A DNA stretch of 64,000 nucleotides from contig NZ_JAPZSY010000017.1 of NCBI RefSeq assembly GCF_027532025.1, positions 1 to 64,000 on the forward strand, read 5' to 3'. Position numbers and translations under genes: made by a program. This stretch comes from Inhella sp. (GTDB taxonomy: Bacteria > Pseudomonadota > Gammaproteobacteria > Burkholderiales > Burkholderiaceae_C). Positions 47,128 to 55,719 of the stretch are shown in pieces. Each line of letters starts with the position of its first letter. Position 1 is the first letter of the stretch. A model generated the notes under the pieces. It made no database searches and was not told the DNA's origin. It saw only the letters and a program-made list of their open reading frames with translations.

Positions 47128-47876
47128 GCCAGCCCCTCGCCCGCCTCGACCTGCAACTGGACGGCATCGGCGGCGAACAGGGTGGTCGCCGCCTCCACCG
47201 GCACGCCCTCGGGGTCGACGTTGGTGTACTGCACCACCAGCAAGGGCTGGGTCAAGGCGCGGGCGAGCGCATCGGCCTCGCTCGCGGTCGGCAAGCGGGC
47301 GGAAATGCTGGAGCGCAAGCGCGTGTAGTCGCTCACCCCAAAGCGCTGCAGCGTGGCGGTGACCGAGCGCTCTTGCGCGAACACCTCGGCGATGCCCGAA
47401 AAGCGCGCGCTGGGGTAGGCCGCCGTGCTCAGGCTGATGGGCCGGCCGCGCACGCGGGAGCGTGTGTGGAGCAACTCCACGCGGCCGTGAGGCGGCAGCT
47501 TCAGGGCCTGGGCCCAGACGCCCGCAGGCTGCGCGGACTCGTGACCCAGGAGTTCGCGCTCGGCCCGCTCGCCGGCTTCGGCCAGGTTTTGGCTCAAGCG
47601 GGTGCGACGCTGCAACGCGTAGTCCAGCACCAGCTCTCGAACCCACGTGCCGCTGCCTTGGCGCACGCTGACGAAGCCTTCGCGCACCAGCGCTTGCACC
47701 GCCTGGCGCAGCGTGTGCCGGTTCACGGCAAAGCGCTCGGCCAGCTGGGCCTCGTTCGGCAAACGCGAGCCGGGCGGGAAATGCCCGCTGGCGATGTCGG
47801 CACGCAGGCTGCTGGCGATCTGCTCCCAGCGGCGCGTGCCCGCCGGCAGGGACTCGTTCGAAACGGGCGTATTCAT
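47124..47876 (-). CDS. phnF: GntR-family repressor PhnF
   Basis: A 250-residue regulator of the HutC/FarR subgroup of GntR. I choose ATG 47876 (MNTPVSNESLPAGTRRW) because the ORF-track start at 47945 would run through the palindromic operators. The winged helix is RWEQIASSLRADIASGHFPPGSRLPNEAQLAERFAVNRHTLRQAVQAL. The UTRA ligand domain follows, with the GRPISLSTAAYPSARF strand. It is divergent from phnG and should repress the phn genes when phosphonate is absent. Confidence 0.92.
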   Translation of the reverse strand: MNTPVSNESLPAGTRRWEQIASSLRADIASGHFPPGSRLPNEAQLAERFAVNRHTLRQAVQALVREGFVSVRQGSGTWVRELVLDYALQRRTRLSQNLAEAGERAERELLGHESAQPAGVWAQALKLPPHGRVELLHTRSRVRGRPISLSTAAYPSARFSGIAEVFAQERSVTATLQRFGVSDYTRLRSSISARLPTASEADALARALTQPLLVVQYTNVDPEGVPVEAATTLFAADAVQLQVEAGEGLA

Positions 47877-47921
47877 CGCATCGGGTGTCGTTCGATTCAA
47901 GAAACTGTCACGGTGTCTGTC

Positions 47922-47954
47922 GATACTGGCGTCAGTATCAGTCATCTAGATGAC
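47922..47954. promoter_or_regulatory. Divergent phnF/phnG operator: two palindromes
   Basis: GATACTG-GCGT-CAGTATC (47922-47939) is a perfect 7-bp-arm inverted repeat. It is followed at once by the perfect 14-bp palindrome GTCATCTAGATGAC (47941-47954), which ends at the phnG ATG. The region is only 78 bp between the two start codons. The second palindrome shares TCTAGATGA with the phnC upstream region. Confidence 0.78.
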
Positions 47955-48467
47955 ATGCCCATGAACTCGACCCCCATCGAACTGGCAAGCTGCGCACCGG
48001 AACCCGACGCCGTGAGGCAGCGACAGCACTGGCTGTCGGTGCTGGCGCAGGCACCACGCCACGCGCTGGCCGCACACGGCCAGCGCGTGCTGGCCGACTA
48101 CCGTTTCGAGACGCTGCGAGCGCCCGAAGCGGGCCTGGTGATGCTGCGCGCCCGCGCCAGCAACCGCGGTGCGCGCTTCAACCTGGCCGAGGCCACGGTG
48201 ACCCGCTGCGCCCTGCGCTGGCGACCCGCTGGGGCCTCGCCCAGCGTGGGTGTGGGCTATGTGATGGGGCGCGACGAGGAGCGCGCCCAGTGGGTGGCGG
48301 CGCTGGACGCCCTGCTGCAACAGCCCGCCGAGCGGCCGCTGTTGCTGGCCGAGGTGATCGCGCCGCTGGACGCCCTGCGGGCGCAGCAACAGGCTGCGCA
48401 ACGCGCGCATGTGGCGGCCAGCCGCGTGCAGTTCTTCACCTTGCAAAACGAAGGAGCTGCCGCATGA
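47955..48467 (+). CDS. phnG: C-P lyase subunit PhnG
   Basis: A 170-residue core subunit of the PhnGHIJ complex. Family features are RQHWLSVLAQAPRHAL, the LMLRARASNRGARFNLAEATVTRCALR core (GxxFxLGExxVTRC-type) and the C-terminal VAASRVQFFTL. Two in-frame ATG codons (47955 and 47961) are possible; a good ribosome site is not visible because the operator palindrome lies directly upstream. PhnG forms the scaffold with PhnI for methylphosphonate-type breakdown. Confidence 0.93.
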   Translation: MPMNSTPIELASCAPEPDAVRQRQHWLSVLAQAPRHALAAHGQRVLADYRFETLRAPEAGLVMLRARASNRGARFNLAEATVTRCALRWRPAGASPSVGVGYVMGRDEERAQWVAALDALLQQPAERPLLLAEVIAPLDALRAQQQAAQRAHVAASRVQFFTLQNEGAAA

Positions 48468-49108
48468 GCGCGCCTGGGAGTCTGCGCGACAGCGCCCACT
48501 TGGCGGAATTGGCGCCCGCCTTCGGCGACCCCGTGCACGATGCTCAGGCGGTGTTCCGCGTGCTGCTGGAGGCCATGAGCCGCCCGGGGCGCGTGCAGTC
48601 GCTGCCCGTGCCGTGCCGCGACCGCTTGGGCCGGCCCGACGGATTGGCCCCGGCCCTGGCCGCCAGCCTGCTGACCCTGCTCGATGCCGACACCACGCTG
48701 TGGATCGGGCCGACGCATGACACGGCCATCGTGCGCGCCTGGCTGCGCTTCCACACCGGCGTCACCCTCGCTGAGCACGCGGAGCAGGCCGACTTCGTGC
48801 TGCTGGCTGCGCATGAAGCGAGCCCGGCTCTGCTGGATCGGTTGTACGCCGGCAGCGACGTGGCGCCGCAGGACAGCGCGACCGTGCTCACGGTGGTGGA
48901 CGCCATCGCGCCAAGCAACGCGGCCCAGCGCTGGCGGGGCCCGGGCATCGAGCATGAACACGGCGTGGCCGTGCTCGGCCCAAGGCCTGAGTTTTGGGCC
49001 TGGCGCCGTGCCCAGCAGGGTCACTACCCCTGCGGGCTGGACTGGGTCTTCTTCGCCGAGGAGCGCCTCGTGGCGCTGCCGCGCAGCACCGTCGTGGAGG
49101 TGAACTGA
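48464..49108 (+). CDS. phnH: C-P lyase subunit PhnH
   Basis: A 214-residue subunit of the C-P lyase core. The start ATG overlaps phnG by 4 nt and has AAGGAG upstream. Motifs include GDPVHDAQAVFRVLLEAMSRPGRV (typical PhnH opening), LLTLLDADTTLWIG, and the C-terminal RGPGIEHEHGVAVLG and GLDWVFFAEERLVALPR. The fold is PLP-transferase-like without PLP. Confidence 0.95.
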   Translation: MSAPGSLRDSAHLAELAPAFGDPVHDAQAVFRVLLEAMSRPGRVQSLPVPCRDRLGRPDGLAPALAASLLTLLDADTTLWIGPTHDTAIVRAWLRFHTGVTLAEHAEQADFVLLAAHEASPALLDRLYAGSDVAPQDSATVLTVVDAIAPSNAAQRWRGPGIEHEHGVAVLGPRPEFWAWRRAQQGHYPCGLDWVFFAEERLVALPRSTVVEVN

Positions 49109-50202
49109 TGTATGTGGCCGTCAAAGGCGGCGAAGCCGCCATCGCCGCGTCGCTGCGGCTGTTGGATGAACAGCGCCGGGGGCCTGCCGAAATCCGGGAG
49201 CTGGAGGTGGCCCAACTTCAGGCGCAGATGGGCTTGGCGGTGTCGAGGGTGATGGGCGAGGGCTCGCTCTTCGACCCCGAGCTGGCCGCGCTGGCGCTCA
49301 AGCAGGCCCAAGGCGATGCGCTCGAGGCCGTCTTCTTGCTGCGCGCTTACCGCAGCACGCTACCGCGCCTGGGCTACACGGAGCCCCTGGACACGGCCGC
49401 GATGCGTTGCGAGCGCCGCATCAGCTCCGTCTTCAAAGACCTCCCCGGTGGCCAGCTGCTGGGCGCCAGCTTCGACTACAGCCAACGCCTGCTGGAGTTC
49501 GGCCTGCTGCAGACCGGCGCGCCCGCCGAAATCCTGCCGGCCCCAGCCGAACCAACGCAACCCGAGCCCATGCCCCATGCCCTGCTGGCCCTGGGCGAAG
49601 CTGGGCTGATCGAGCAAGAACAACCGCCCGAAGGCGACCCCGAGCCGTTCGACATCACGCGCGACCCACCCCTGTACCCACTGAGCCGAGCAGCCCGCCT
49701 GCAAATGTTGGCGCGCGGCGACGAGGGCTGGGTGCTGGGCTTGGCTTACAGCACGCAGCGCGGGTACGCGAACACCCACCCCTTTGCCGGTGAGATCCGC
49801 CACGGGCACGCCACCGTCTCGCTGGTGCCGGACGAGCTGGGCTTCCCCATCGAGATCGGCGAGGTGGCGCTGACCGAGTGCCAGATGGTCAACCAGTTCG
49901 TGGGCAGCGATGGGCAGCCGCCGCAGTTCACCCGCGGCTACGGCCTCGTGCTGGGCCATGCCGAGCGCAAGGCCATGGCGATGAGCCTGGTGGACCGCGC
50001 CTTGCGGGCCGACGAATTCAGCGAACCCCTCACCAGCCCCGCCCAGCAGCAGGAGTTTGCGCTGGCGCACAGCGACAACGTCGAAGCCTCGGGCTTCGTA
50101 CAGCACCTGAAGCTGCCGCACTACGTGACCTTCGAGTCCGAGCTGCAGATGCTGCGCGCCATCCGCGCCGACCGGGCCACGCCGCCGGAGACCCAGCCAT
50201 GA
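49108..50202 (+). CDS. phnI: C-P lyase subunit PhnI
   Basis: A 364-residue subunit which, with PhnG, PhnH and PhnL, swaps the base of ATP for the phosphonate to form 5'-triphosphoribosyl phosphonate. The start MYVAVKGGEAAIAASLRLLDEQRRG is the family opening. Also visible are AYRSTLPRLGYTEPLDTAAMRCERRISSVFKDLPGGQLLGASFDYSQRLL and EIGEVALTECQMVNQF. The start overlaps phnH (TGATG) and the stop overlaps phnJ (ATGA). Confidence 0.96.
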   Translation: MYVAVKGGEAAIAASLRLLDEQRRGPAEIRELEVAQLQAQMGLAVSRVMGEGSLFDPELAALALKQAQGDALEAVFLLRAYRSTLPRLGYTEPLDTAAMRCERRISSVFKDLPGGQLLGASFDYSQRLLEFGLLQTGAPAEILPAPAEPTQPEPMPHALLALGEAGLIEQEQPPEGDPEPFDITRDPPLYPLSRAARLQMLARGDEGWVLGLAYSTQRGYANTHPFAGEIRHGHATVSLVPDELGFPIEIGEVALTECQMVNQFVGSDGQPPQFTRGYGLVLGHAERKAMAMSLVDRALRADEFSEPLTSPAQQQEFALAHSDNVEASGFVQHLKLPHYVTFESELQMLRAIRADRATPPETQP

Positions 50203-51056
50203 ACGCCTCCTTGCCCACCGCGCGCGGCTACAACTTCGCCTACCTGGACGAGCGCGCCAAGCGCATGATTCGGCGCAGCCTGCTCAAGGCGGTGGCCGTG
50301 CCCGGCCACCAAGTGCCTTTCGGCTCGCGCGAGATGCCACTGGCCTATGGCTGGGGCACTGGCGGCATCCAGGTGACGGCCGCGGTGATCGGCCGCACCG
50401 ACACGCTCAAGGTCATCGACCAGGGCTCGGACGACACCACCAATGCGGTGAACATCCGACGCTTCTTTGAGCGCACCACCGGCGTGGCCACCACCGAGCG
50501 CACCCGCGAGGCCACCTTGATCCAAACGCGGCATCGCATCCCCGAAGCGCCGCTGACCGAGTCGCAGATCCTGGTCTACCAGGTGCCCCAACCCGAGCCG
50601 CTCTACAAGCTGGAGCCGCGTCGTCGGGAAGCGGCACAGCTGCACGCCTTCCAGGAGTACGGCCTCGTCCACGTCAAGCTCTACGAGGACTTGGCACGCT
50701 GGGGCCGCATCGACACCAGCTACGACCACCCGGTGTTGGTCCATGGTCGCTACGTGATGGCGCCCTCGCCCATCCCCAGCTTTGACAACCCCAAGATGGA
50801 CCGCATGCCGGCGCTGCAATTGTTCGGCGCTGGCCGCGAGAAGCGGCTGTACGCCGTGCCGCCTTACACCGACGTGAAGAGCCTGGACTTTGCCGACCGC
50901 CCCTTCCGGGTTGAACCCCAGGGTCACGCCTGTGCGCTGTGCGGCAGCACCACCAGCTTCCTCGACGAGGTGCCCATGGCCGGCGGCGAAACCTTGTGGG
51001 CCTGCTCCGACACCGACCACTGCCGCGAACAGCAGGAGATGCAACGCCATGCTTGA
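50199..51056 (+). CDS. phnJ: C-P lyase radical-SAM catalytic subunit PhnJ
   Basis: A 285-residue enzyme that cleaves the carbon-phosphorus bond by radical chemistry. The opening YNFAYLDERAKRMIRRSLLKAVAVPGHQVPF and the YGWGTGGIQVTAAVIG block are typical. Four C-terminal cysteines, CALCGSTTSFLDE then WACSDTDHC, supply three ligands for the [4Fe-4S] cluster and the final thiyl-radical cysteine. The last 8 nt overlap the GNAT gene. Confidence 0.97.
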   Translation: MNASLPTARGYNFAYLDERAKRMIRRSLLKAVAVPGHQVPFGSREMPLAYGWGTGGIQVTAAVIGRTDTLKVIDQGSDDTTNAVNIRRFFERTTGVATTERTREATLIQTRHRIPEAPLTESQILVYQVPQPEPLYKLEPRRREAAQLHAFQEYGLVHVKLYEDLARWGRIDTSYDHPVLVHGRYVMAPSPIPSFDNPKMDRMPALQLFGAGREKRLYAVPPYTDVKSLDFADRPFRVEPQGHACALCGSTTSFLDEVPMAGGETLWACSDTDHCREQQEMQRHA

Positions 51057-51552
51057 AACACGACGGCCCACGATCGCGGCGGCACAGCTGCGCCGCGCCA
51101 CCGCTGACGATCTGCCCGCTGTGCTGGATCTCTTCGTCGCCAGCGGGCTCGACGAACCCGAGGACGTGCCGCTGGCCGGCGCCCAGGAAAGCTGGCAAGC
51201 CATGCAGGCGATGGGAGCCGACCTTTGGCTGGTGGAATGCCGGCTGGACGACGTGGGCCCCATCGAGGTGCTGGGCTGCTTGACGCTGTACGTGCTGCCC
51301 CTGCTGGCGCATCGGCAAGCGCCCGAGGCCTTGGTCGAGGACGTGGCCGTGCACCCCAAGGCCCAGGGCCTGGGCCTGGGGCGCCTGCTGATGGAACAGG
51401 CCATGGCCGTGGCGCAAGGCCGCGGTTGCTACAAGCTGGCCTTGTCCAGCAACGCACGGCGGGTGGACGCCCACGCCTTCTACGCGCACTTGGGCTTCCG
51501 CCAGCACGGCTTCAGCTTTCATGTGCCGCTGACTGGGAGGCTCACCCGATGA
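51049..51552 (+). CDS. GNAT acetyltransferase in the phn operon (PhnO-like role)
   Basis: A 167-residue GNAT-fold protein starting MLETRRPTIAAAQLRRATADDLPAVLDLF. The acetyl-CoA loop region is LVEDVAVHPKAQGLGLGRLLMEQAMAVAQ (Q/RxxGxG/A-like QGLGLGR). The C-terminal YAHLGFRQHGFSFHV is typical. In other phn operons PhnO N-acetylates aminoalkylphosphonates; this protein sits between phnJ and phnK and probably does the same, though the sequence alone does not prove the substrate. It overlaps both neighbours. Confidence 0.85.
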   Translation: MLETRRPTIAAAQLRRATADDLPAVLDLFVASGLDEPEDVPLAGAQESWQAMQAMGADLWLVECRLDDVGPIEVLGCLTLYVLPLLAHRQAPEALVEDVAVHPKAQGLGLGRLLMEQAMAVAQGRGCYKLALSSNARRVDAHAFYAHLGFRQHGFSFHVPLTGRLTR

Positions 51553-52352
51553 GCGCCCCCCAAGCGACCCAACCCCTGCTGAAGGTGACCGGCCTGAGCC
51601 ACCGCTTTGCAGCGGCGCGTCCGGGCACCTGGGCGGTGCATGACGCCAGCCTGCAGCTGTACCCGGGCGAGGTTTTGGCCATCGTCGGCGAGTCGGGCTC
51701 GGGCAAGAGCACCCTGCTGAACTGCATCGCCGGTCGCATCGCTGGTGCACCGGGCCAGGTGCATTACCGCCGCGGCCACGACAACGCTTGGGTGGACGTG
51801 CATGCCTTGCCCGAGCGCGAACGTCGCCAACTGGCCCGAACCGAGTGGGGCTTCGTCGAACAGCATGCGGCCGAGGGCCTGCGCATGGCCGTCAGCGCCG
51901 GCGCCAACGTGGGCGAGCGGCTGATGGCCGCGGGGGAACGCCGCTACGACACGCTGCGCGAGCAAGGGCGGCGCTGGATGGAGGCCGTGGAGCTGGACCC
52001 CGCGCGCATCGACGACAGCCCGCGCGCCTTTTCCGGCGGCATGCGCCAGCGCCTGCAAATCGCCCGCAACCTGGTCACCCACCCGCGACTGGTGCTGATG
52101 GACGAGCCCACCTCGGGGCTGGACGTGTCGGTGCAGGCGCGATTGCTGGACCTGATCCGGCAATTGGTCAGTCGCCTGCAGCTCTCGGCCCTGGTCGTCA
52201 CGCACGACTTGGGCGTGGCCCGCCTGTTGGCCCAGCGCACCTTGGTCATGCGACAAGGCCGCATCGTGGAGCAAGGCCTGACCGACCGCGTGCTCGACGA
52301 CCCGCAGCACCCCTACACCCAGCTCTTGGTCTCTTCGGTGGTGGCGCCATGA
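51549..52352 (+). CDS. phnK: C-P lyase ATPase-like subunit PhnK
   Basis: A 267-residue ABC-type ATPase that docks on the PhnGHIJ core rather than on a membrane permease. Walker A GESGSGKST, signature FSGGMRQRLQIARNL, Walker B LVLMDEPTSGLD and switch VVTHDLGVARLLA are intact. The insertion RTEWGFVEQHAAEGLRMAVSAGANVGERLMA is characteristic of PhnK. ATGA overlaps at both ends. Confidence 0.95.
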   Translation: MSAPQATQPLLKVTGLSHRFAAARPGTWAVHDASLQLYPGEVLAIVGESGSGKSTLLNCIAGRIAGAPGQVHYRRGHDNAWVDVHALPERERRQLARTEWGFVEQHAAEGLRMAVSAGANVGERLMAAGERRYDTLREQGRRWMEAVELDPARIDDSPRAFSGGMRQRLQIARNLVTHPRLVLMDEPTSGLDVSVQARLLDLIRQLVSRLQLSALVVTHDLGVARLLAQRTLVMRQGRIVEQGLTDRVLDDPQHPYTQLLVSSVVAP

Positions 52353-53083
52353 CGACTTCGCCTGTGCTCGACGTGCGCGGCCTGCGCAAGACCTTCACGC
52401 TGCACCTGCGCGAGGGCCTGCAACTGCCGGTGCTGCAAGGCGTCTCGCTGTCGGTGGGGCGGGGCGAATGCTTGGCCTTGGTCGGCCCTTCTGGGCAGGG
52501 CAAAAGCACCCTGATGAAGTGCCTTTACGGCAGCTACGGCGCGCAGGGCGGTCAGATCCTCGTGCGCACCGCCGATGGCGCGGTGCTGGACTTGGTCACC
52601 GCCACGCCGCAGCAGGTGCTGGCGCTGCGCCGCCAGGCGCTGGCTTACGTCAGCCAGTTCTTGCGCGTGTTGCCGCGGGTGTCCGCACTGGACGTGGTGG
52701 CCGACCGCGCCATCGCCGCCGGAGAGGCTGATGAACAGCGCGCCCGCGACCGTGCTGCCGAATTGCTGGCGCGGCTGAACCTGCCGCGCGGCCTGTGGGG
52801 CTTGCCACCGGCCACCTTCTCGGGCGGTGAACAGCAGCGCGTGAACATCGCGCGCGGCTTCATCGCCCCCGCCGAGTTGCTGCTGCTGGACGAACCGACG
52901 GCCTCGCTGGACGCGTTGAACCGGCGCGTCGTCGTCCAACTGATCCAAGAAGCCCAAGCGCGCGGCACGGCCATCGTTGGCATTTTCCACGACGAGGAGG
53001 TGCGCGACGCCGTGGCCAGCTGCGCTTACACCATGGGCCCGAGCCCCGCCAACGAGCCCGTCGAACACCAGGAAGCCGCATGA
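52349..53083 (+). CDS. phnL: C-P lyase ATPase-like subunit PhnL
   Basis: A 244-residue ABC-type ATPase needed for the nucleosidase-type step with PhnGHI. It has Walker A GPSGQGKST, the Q-loop region AYVSQFLRVLPRVSALDVVADR (PhnL signature), signature FSGGEQQRVNIARGF, Walker B LLLLDEPTASLD and the switch GIFHDEEVR. Overlaps phnK and phnM by 4 nt each. Confidence 0.95.
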   Translation: MTTSPVLDVRGLRKTFTLHLREGLQLPVLQGVSLSVGRGECLALVGPSGQGKSTLMKCLYGSYGAQGGQILVRTADGAVLDLVTATPQQVLALRRQALAYVSQFLRVLPRVSALDVVADRAIAAGEADEQRARDRAAELLARLNLPRGLWGLPPATFSGGEQQRVNIARGFIAPAELLLLDEPTASLDALNRRVVVQLIQEAQARGTAIVGIFHDEEVRDAVASCAYTMGPSPANEPVEHQEAA

Positions 53084-54228
53084 GCACCCCGCTGACCCGC
53101 CACATCCACAACGCCCGCATCGTGCTCGCGGGTGAGACCTTCCACGGCCAGCTCCGGGTCGAGAACGGCCGCATCGCCGCCATCGACCCCGGCCGCAGCA
53201 GCCTGAGCACGGCCGAGGACTGGAACGGCGACTGGCTGCTGCCCGGCTTGGTGGAGATCCACACCGACAACCTGGAGCGCCACGTCACGCCCCGGCCCAA
53301 GATCAACTTCCCGATGCTGGGAGCCGTGCAAGCCCACGACGCCGAGGTGGCGGCCGCGGGCATCAGCACGGTGTTCGACGCCATCGGCGTGGGCGACCCG
53401 TATGGCGAGGGCTTCCGGGCGCGCAGCCAAGCGGGCGTTCTGGACGTGCTGGACCGGCTGGACGCCGCCGGCGCGCTGCGCGCCGACCACTTGATCCACA
53501 TCCGCTGCGAACTGCCGGCGCCCAATGCGCGCGAGCTGTTCGAACCGTTTGCCAACCACCCGCGCCTGAAGCTGCTGTCGCTCATGGACCACACGCCCGG
53601 ACAGCGGCAGTGGCGCGACGTCGAGCATGCACGCATCTACTACACGGGCAAAAAGGGTTGGAGCGACGCGCAGTTCGAGGAGGAGGTGCGCATCGCCCCC
53701 GAACGCCAGCGCCTGCACGCCCAGCCGCATCGCGCGTGGTTCTCGCAGTTCGCCCGCCAAACGGGCTTGGCCTTGGCCACTCACGACGACACCACGGTCG
53801 AGCACGTGGACGAAGCCCTGGCCCTGGGCGCTTGCATGAGCGAGTTCCCCACCACGCTGGCAGCGGCCCAACGCGCCCACCAATTGGGGCTGGCCACCGT
53901 GGCCGGCGCGCCCAACGTGATTCGGGGCGGATCGCACTCGGGCAATGTGGCGGCGCTAGAGTTGGCGCGCGCCGGCGTGCTGGACATGCTGTCGTCCGAC
54001 TACGTGCCCAGCAGCCTGCTGCAGGCCGCCTGGACCCTGCAGCGCGAGGCGGGCTTCAGTCCGTCGGAAGCCCTGCAGGTGGTGAGCCTGAACCCCGCCA
54101 AGGCCTGCGGCCTGAACGATCGGGGCCAGATCGCCGTGGGCCTGCGCGCCGACCTGCTGCGGGTGACCGAGGTGGATGGCTTTCCCATCGTGCGCGAGCT
54201 GAGCGTGCTGGGTCGGCGGGTGGCCTGA
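53080..54228 (+). CDS. phnM: Alpha-D-ribose 1-methylphosphonate 5-triphosphate diphosphatase PhnM
   Basis: A 382-residue amidohydrolase-fold enzyme that removes pyrophosphate from the triphosphoribosyl phosphonate before PhnJ acts. The metal-site motif is LLPGLVEIHTDNLERHVTPRP. Further ligands lie in LMDHTPGQRQ, LATHDDTTVEHVDEA, and SSDYVPSSLLQAA near the C-terminus. It overlaps phnL by 4 nt, and phnN starts 4 nt after its stop. Confidence 0.96.
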   Translation: MSTPLTRHIHNARIVLAGETFHGQLRVENGRIAAIDPGRSSLSTAEDWNGDWLLPGLVEIHTDNLERHVTPRPKINFPMLGAVQAHDAEVAAAGISTVFDAIGVGDPYGEGFRARSQAGVLDVLDRLDAAGALRADHLIHIRCELPAPNARELFEPFANHPRLKLLSLMDHTPGQRQWRDVEHARIYYTGKKGWSDAQFEEEVRIAPERQRLHAQPHRAWFSQFARQTGLALATHDDTTVEHVDEALALGACMSEFPTTLAAAQRAHQLGLATVAGAPNVIRGGSHSGNVAALELARAGVLDMLSSDYVPSSLLQAAWTLQREAGFSPSEALQVVSLNPAKACGLNDRGQIAVGLRADLLRVTEVDGFPIVRELSVLGRRVA

Positions 54229-54232
54229 GGCC

Positions 54233-54823
54233 GTGAACGGGCGCTTGATCTACGTGATGGGCCCCTCGGGCAGCGGCAAGGACAGCCTGTTGCGCCAAGC
54301 CCGTGACACCCTGGCCCAGCAACCCGGCGGCTTGGCGCGGGTTTGTTTTGCCCACCGCTACATCACGCGGCCGGTGGGCATGGACGCGGAAAACCACATC
54401 GCGCTGAGCGCGGCCGAGTTCCAGGCCCGCTGCAGAGCCGGCCTGTTCGCCTTGCACTGGCACAGCCATGGGCAGGATTACGGCATCGGCCTGGAGATTG
54501 AGCAGTGGCTGGCGCGCGGCTTCACCGTGGTCGTGAACGGTTCGCGGGCCCACCTGGACGTGGCCCGCCGGCGCTACGCCGCACTGACGGCCGTGCTCGT
54601 GTCGGTGAGCCCCGAAACCCAGCGCCGCCGGCTCCTGGCCCGCGGCCGCGAAAGCGTCGCCGCCATCGAGGCAAGGCTGGCGCGCACCATGTCCTTGGAC
54701 GGGGGGACCGAGGCCGGCGCCTGGCTCATCGACAACGAAGGGCCGCTGATCGAAGCCACCCAACAGCTGTTGCGTCTGGTTGCGCCGGCCGAGCACCCGA
54801 TGTCGGCCTTGCCCACCGCATGA
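54233..54823 (+). CDS. phnN: Ribose 1,5-bisphosphate phosphokinase PhnN
   Basis: A 196-residue kinase that converts ribose 1,5-bisphosphate to PRPP, closing the C-P lyase pathway. The start is a GTG giving (M)NGRLIYVMGPSGSGKDSLL with an intact P-loop. HRYITRP, FALHWHSHGQDYGIGLEIEQWL and VVVNGSRAHL are PhnN motifs. The stop overlaps the EamA permease start by 4 nt. Confidence 0.94.
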   Translation: MNGRLIYVMGPSGSGKDSLLRQARDTLAQQPGGLARVCFAHRYITRPVGMDAENHIALSAAEFQARCRAGLFALHWHSHGQDYGIGLEIEQWLARGFTVVVNGSRAHLDVARRRYAALTAVLVSVSPETQRRRLLARGRESVAAIEARLARTMSLDGGTEAGAWLIDNEGPLIEATQQLLRLVAPAEHPMSALPTA

Positions 54824-55701
54824 GCAGCGCTGCGCTCGCCCTGAGCGCTTCGGTGGCCATGCACGTGAGCTGGAACCTGCTGGCCCGCCGCGCGCCCGCG
54901 GACGCCTGGCCGCTGTGGTGGGCCTTGCTGGGCCACCTCTTGCTGTTTGCGCCCTGGGGTTGGTGGGCGCTGTGGCAGGAGGCGCACGCCAGTTGGGCCC
55001 TGACAGGCTTGACGCTCCTGTCGTCGGTGGCCAACGCGCTGTACTTCATCGGCCTGGCCCGCGCCTACGAACGGGCGCCCGTGTCGTTGGTCTATCCCAT
55101 GGTGCGCAGCTCGCCGCTGCTCATCGCCCTTTGGGGCCAATGGTTCTTCGGCCAAGTGCTGGCCGCGGGCACGTGGTGGGGGCTGGGCATCAGCGCGCTG
55201 GGCTTGCTGACGATGGCCTGCAGTGCCTGGGGCAGCAGCCGACCCACGGCCGCGGGCCAGCCCGGCAGCCGCGTGAGCAGCGCCCTGCCCTGGGCCTTGC
55301 TCGCCATGCTGTGCACCAGCGTCTACTCCCTGAGCGACCAAGCGGCCACCGCCCACTTGCCCAGCACGGCAGCACTCCTGGGCTACGTTTCGGTGGGCTA
55401 CCTCGCGGCCTTCGCGGTGCTGAGCCTGAGCTTGAAGCGACGCACCGGCCGATGGCGCCCCCAGCGTCGCTTGCCCTGGCCACTCTTTCTGGTCGGCAGC
55501 TTGTGCATCGGTTGGGCCTACGTGCTGGTCATGCGCGCCATGCGCGACATGCCCGCCGCCGAAGTGGTGGGCTACACCAACGCCGGCATCGTCATCGCCA
55601 CACTGGTGGGCTTGCTGGTCTTTCGCGAAACCCACCGTTGGCCGCTGCGCGTGATCGGCGCGCTGCTCATCAGCGCCGGTCTGGCCACCATGACCCTGTG
55701 A
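54820..55701 (+). CDS. EamA-type (DMT superfamily) permease at the end of the phn operon
   Basis: A 293-residue membrane protein with about ten helices in two EamA halves. The first half has ANALYFIGLARAYERAPVSLVYPMVRSSPLLIALWG and the second WAYVLVMRAMRDMPAAEVVGYTNAGIVIATLVGLLVFRE. The ATGA overlap with phnN shows that it is part of the phn transcript. DMT permeases usually export small metabolites; possible cargo is an amine or by-product from phosphonate breakdown, but this is inference. Confidence 0.88.
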   Translation: MSSAALALSASVAMHVSWNLLARRAPADAWPLWWALLGHLLLFAPWGWWALWQEAHASWALTGLTLLSSVANALYFIGLARAYERAPVSLVYPMVRSSPLLIALWGQWFFGQVLAAGTWWGLGISALGLLTMACSAWGSSRPTAAGQPGSRVSSALPWALLAMLCTSVYSLSDQAATAHLPSTAALLGYVSVGYLAAFAVLSLSLKRRTGRWRPQRRLPWPLFLVGSLCIGWAYVLVMRAMRDMPAAEVVGYTNAGIVIATLVGLLVFRETHRWPLRVIGALLISAGLATMTL

Positions 55702-55719
55702 TGGCTCAGTGCCAGGAGG

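Noticed and set aside
47877-47945. Upstream start of phnF at 47945
   Set aside because: It would place both palindromic operators inside the coding region; ATG 47876 leaves them intergenic.
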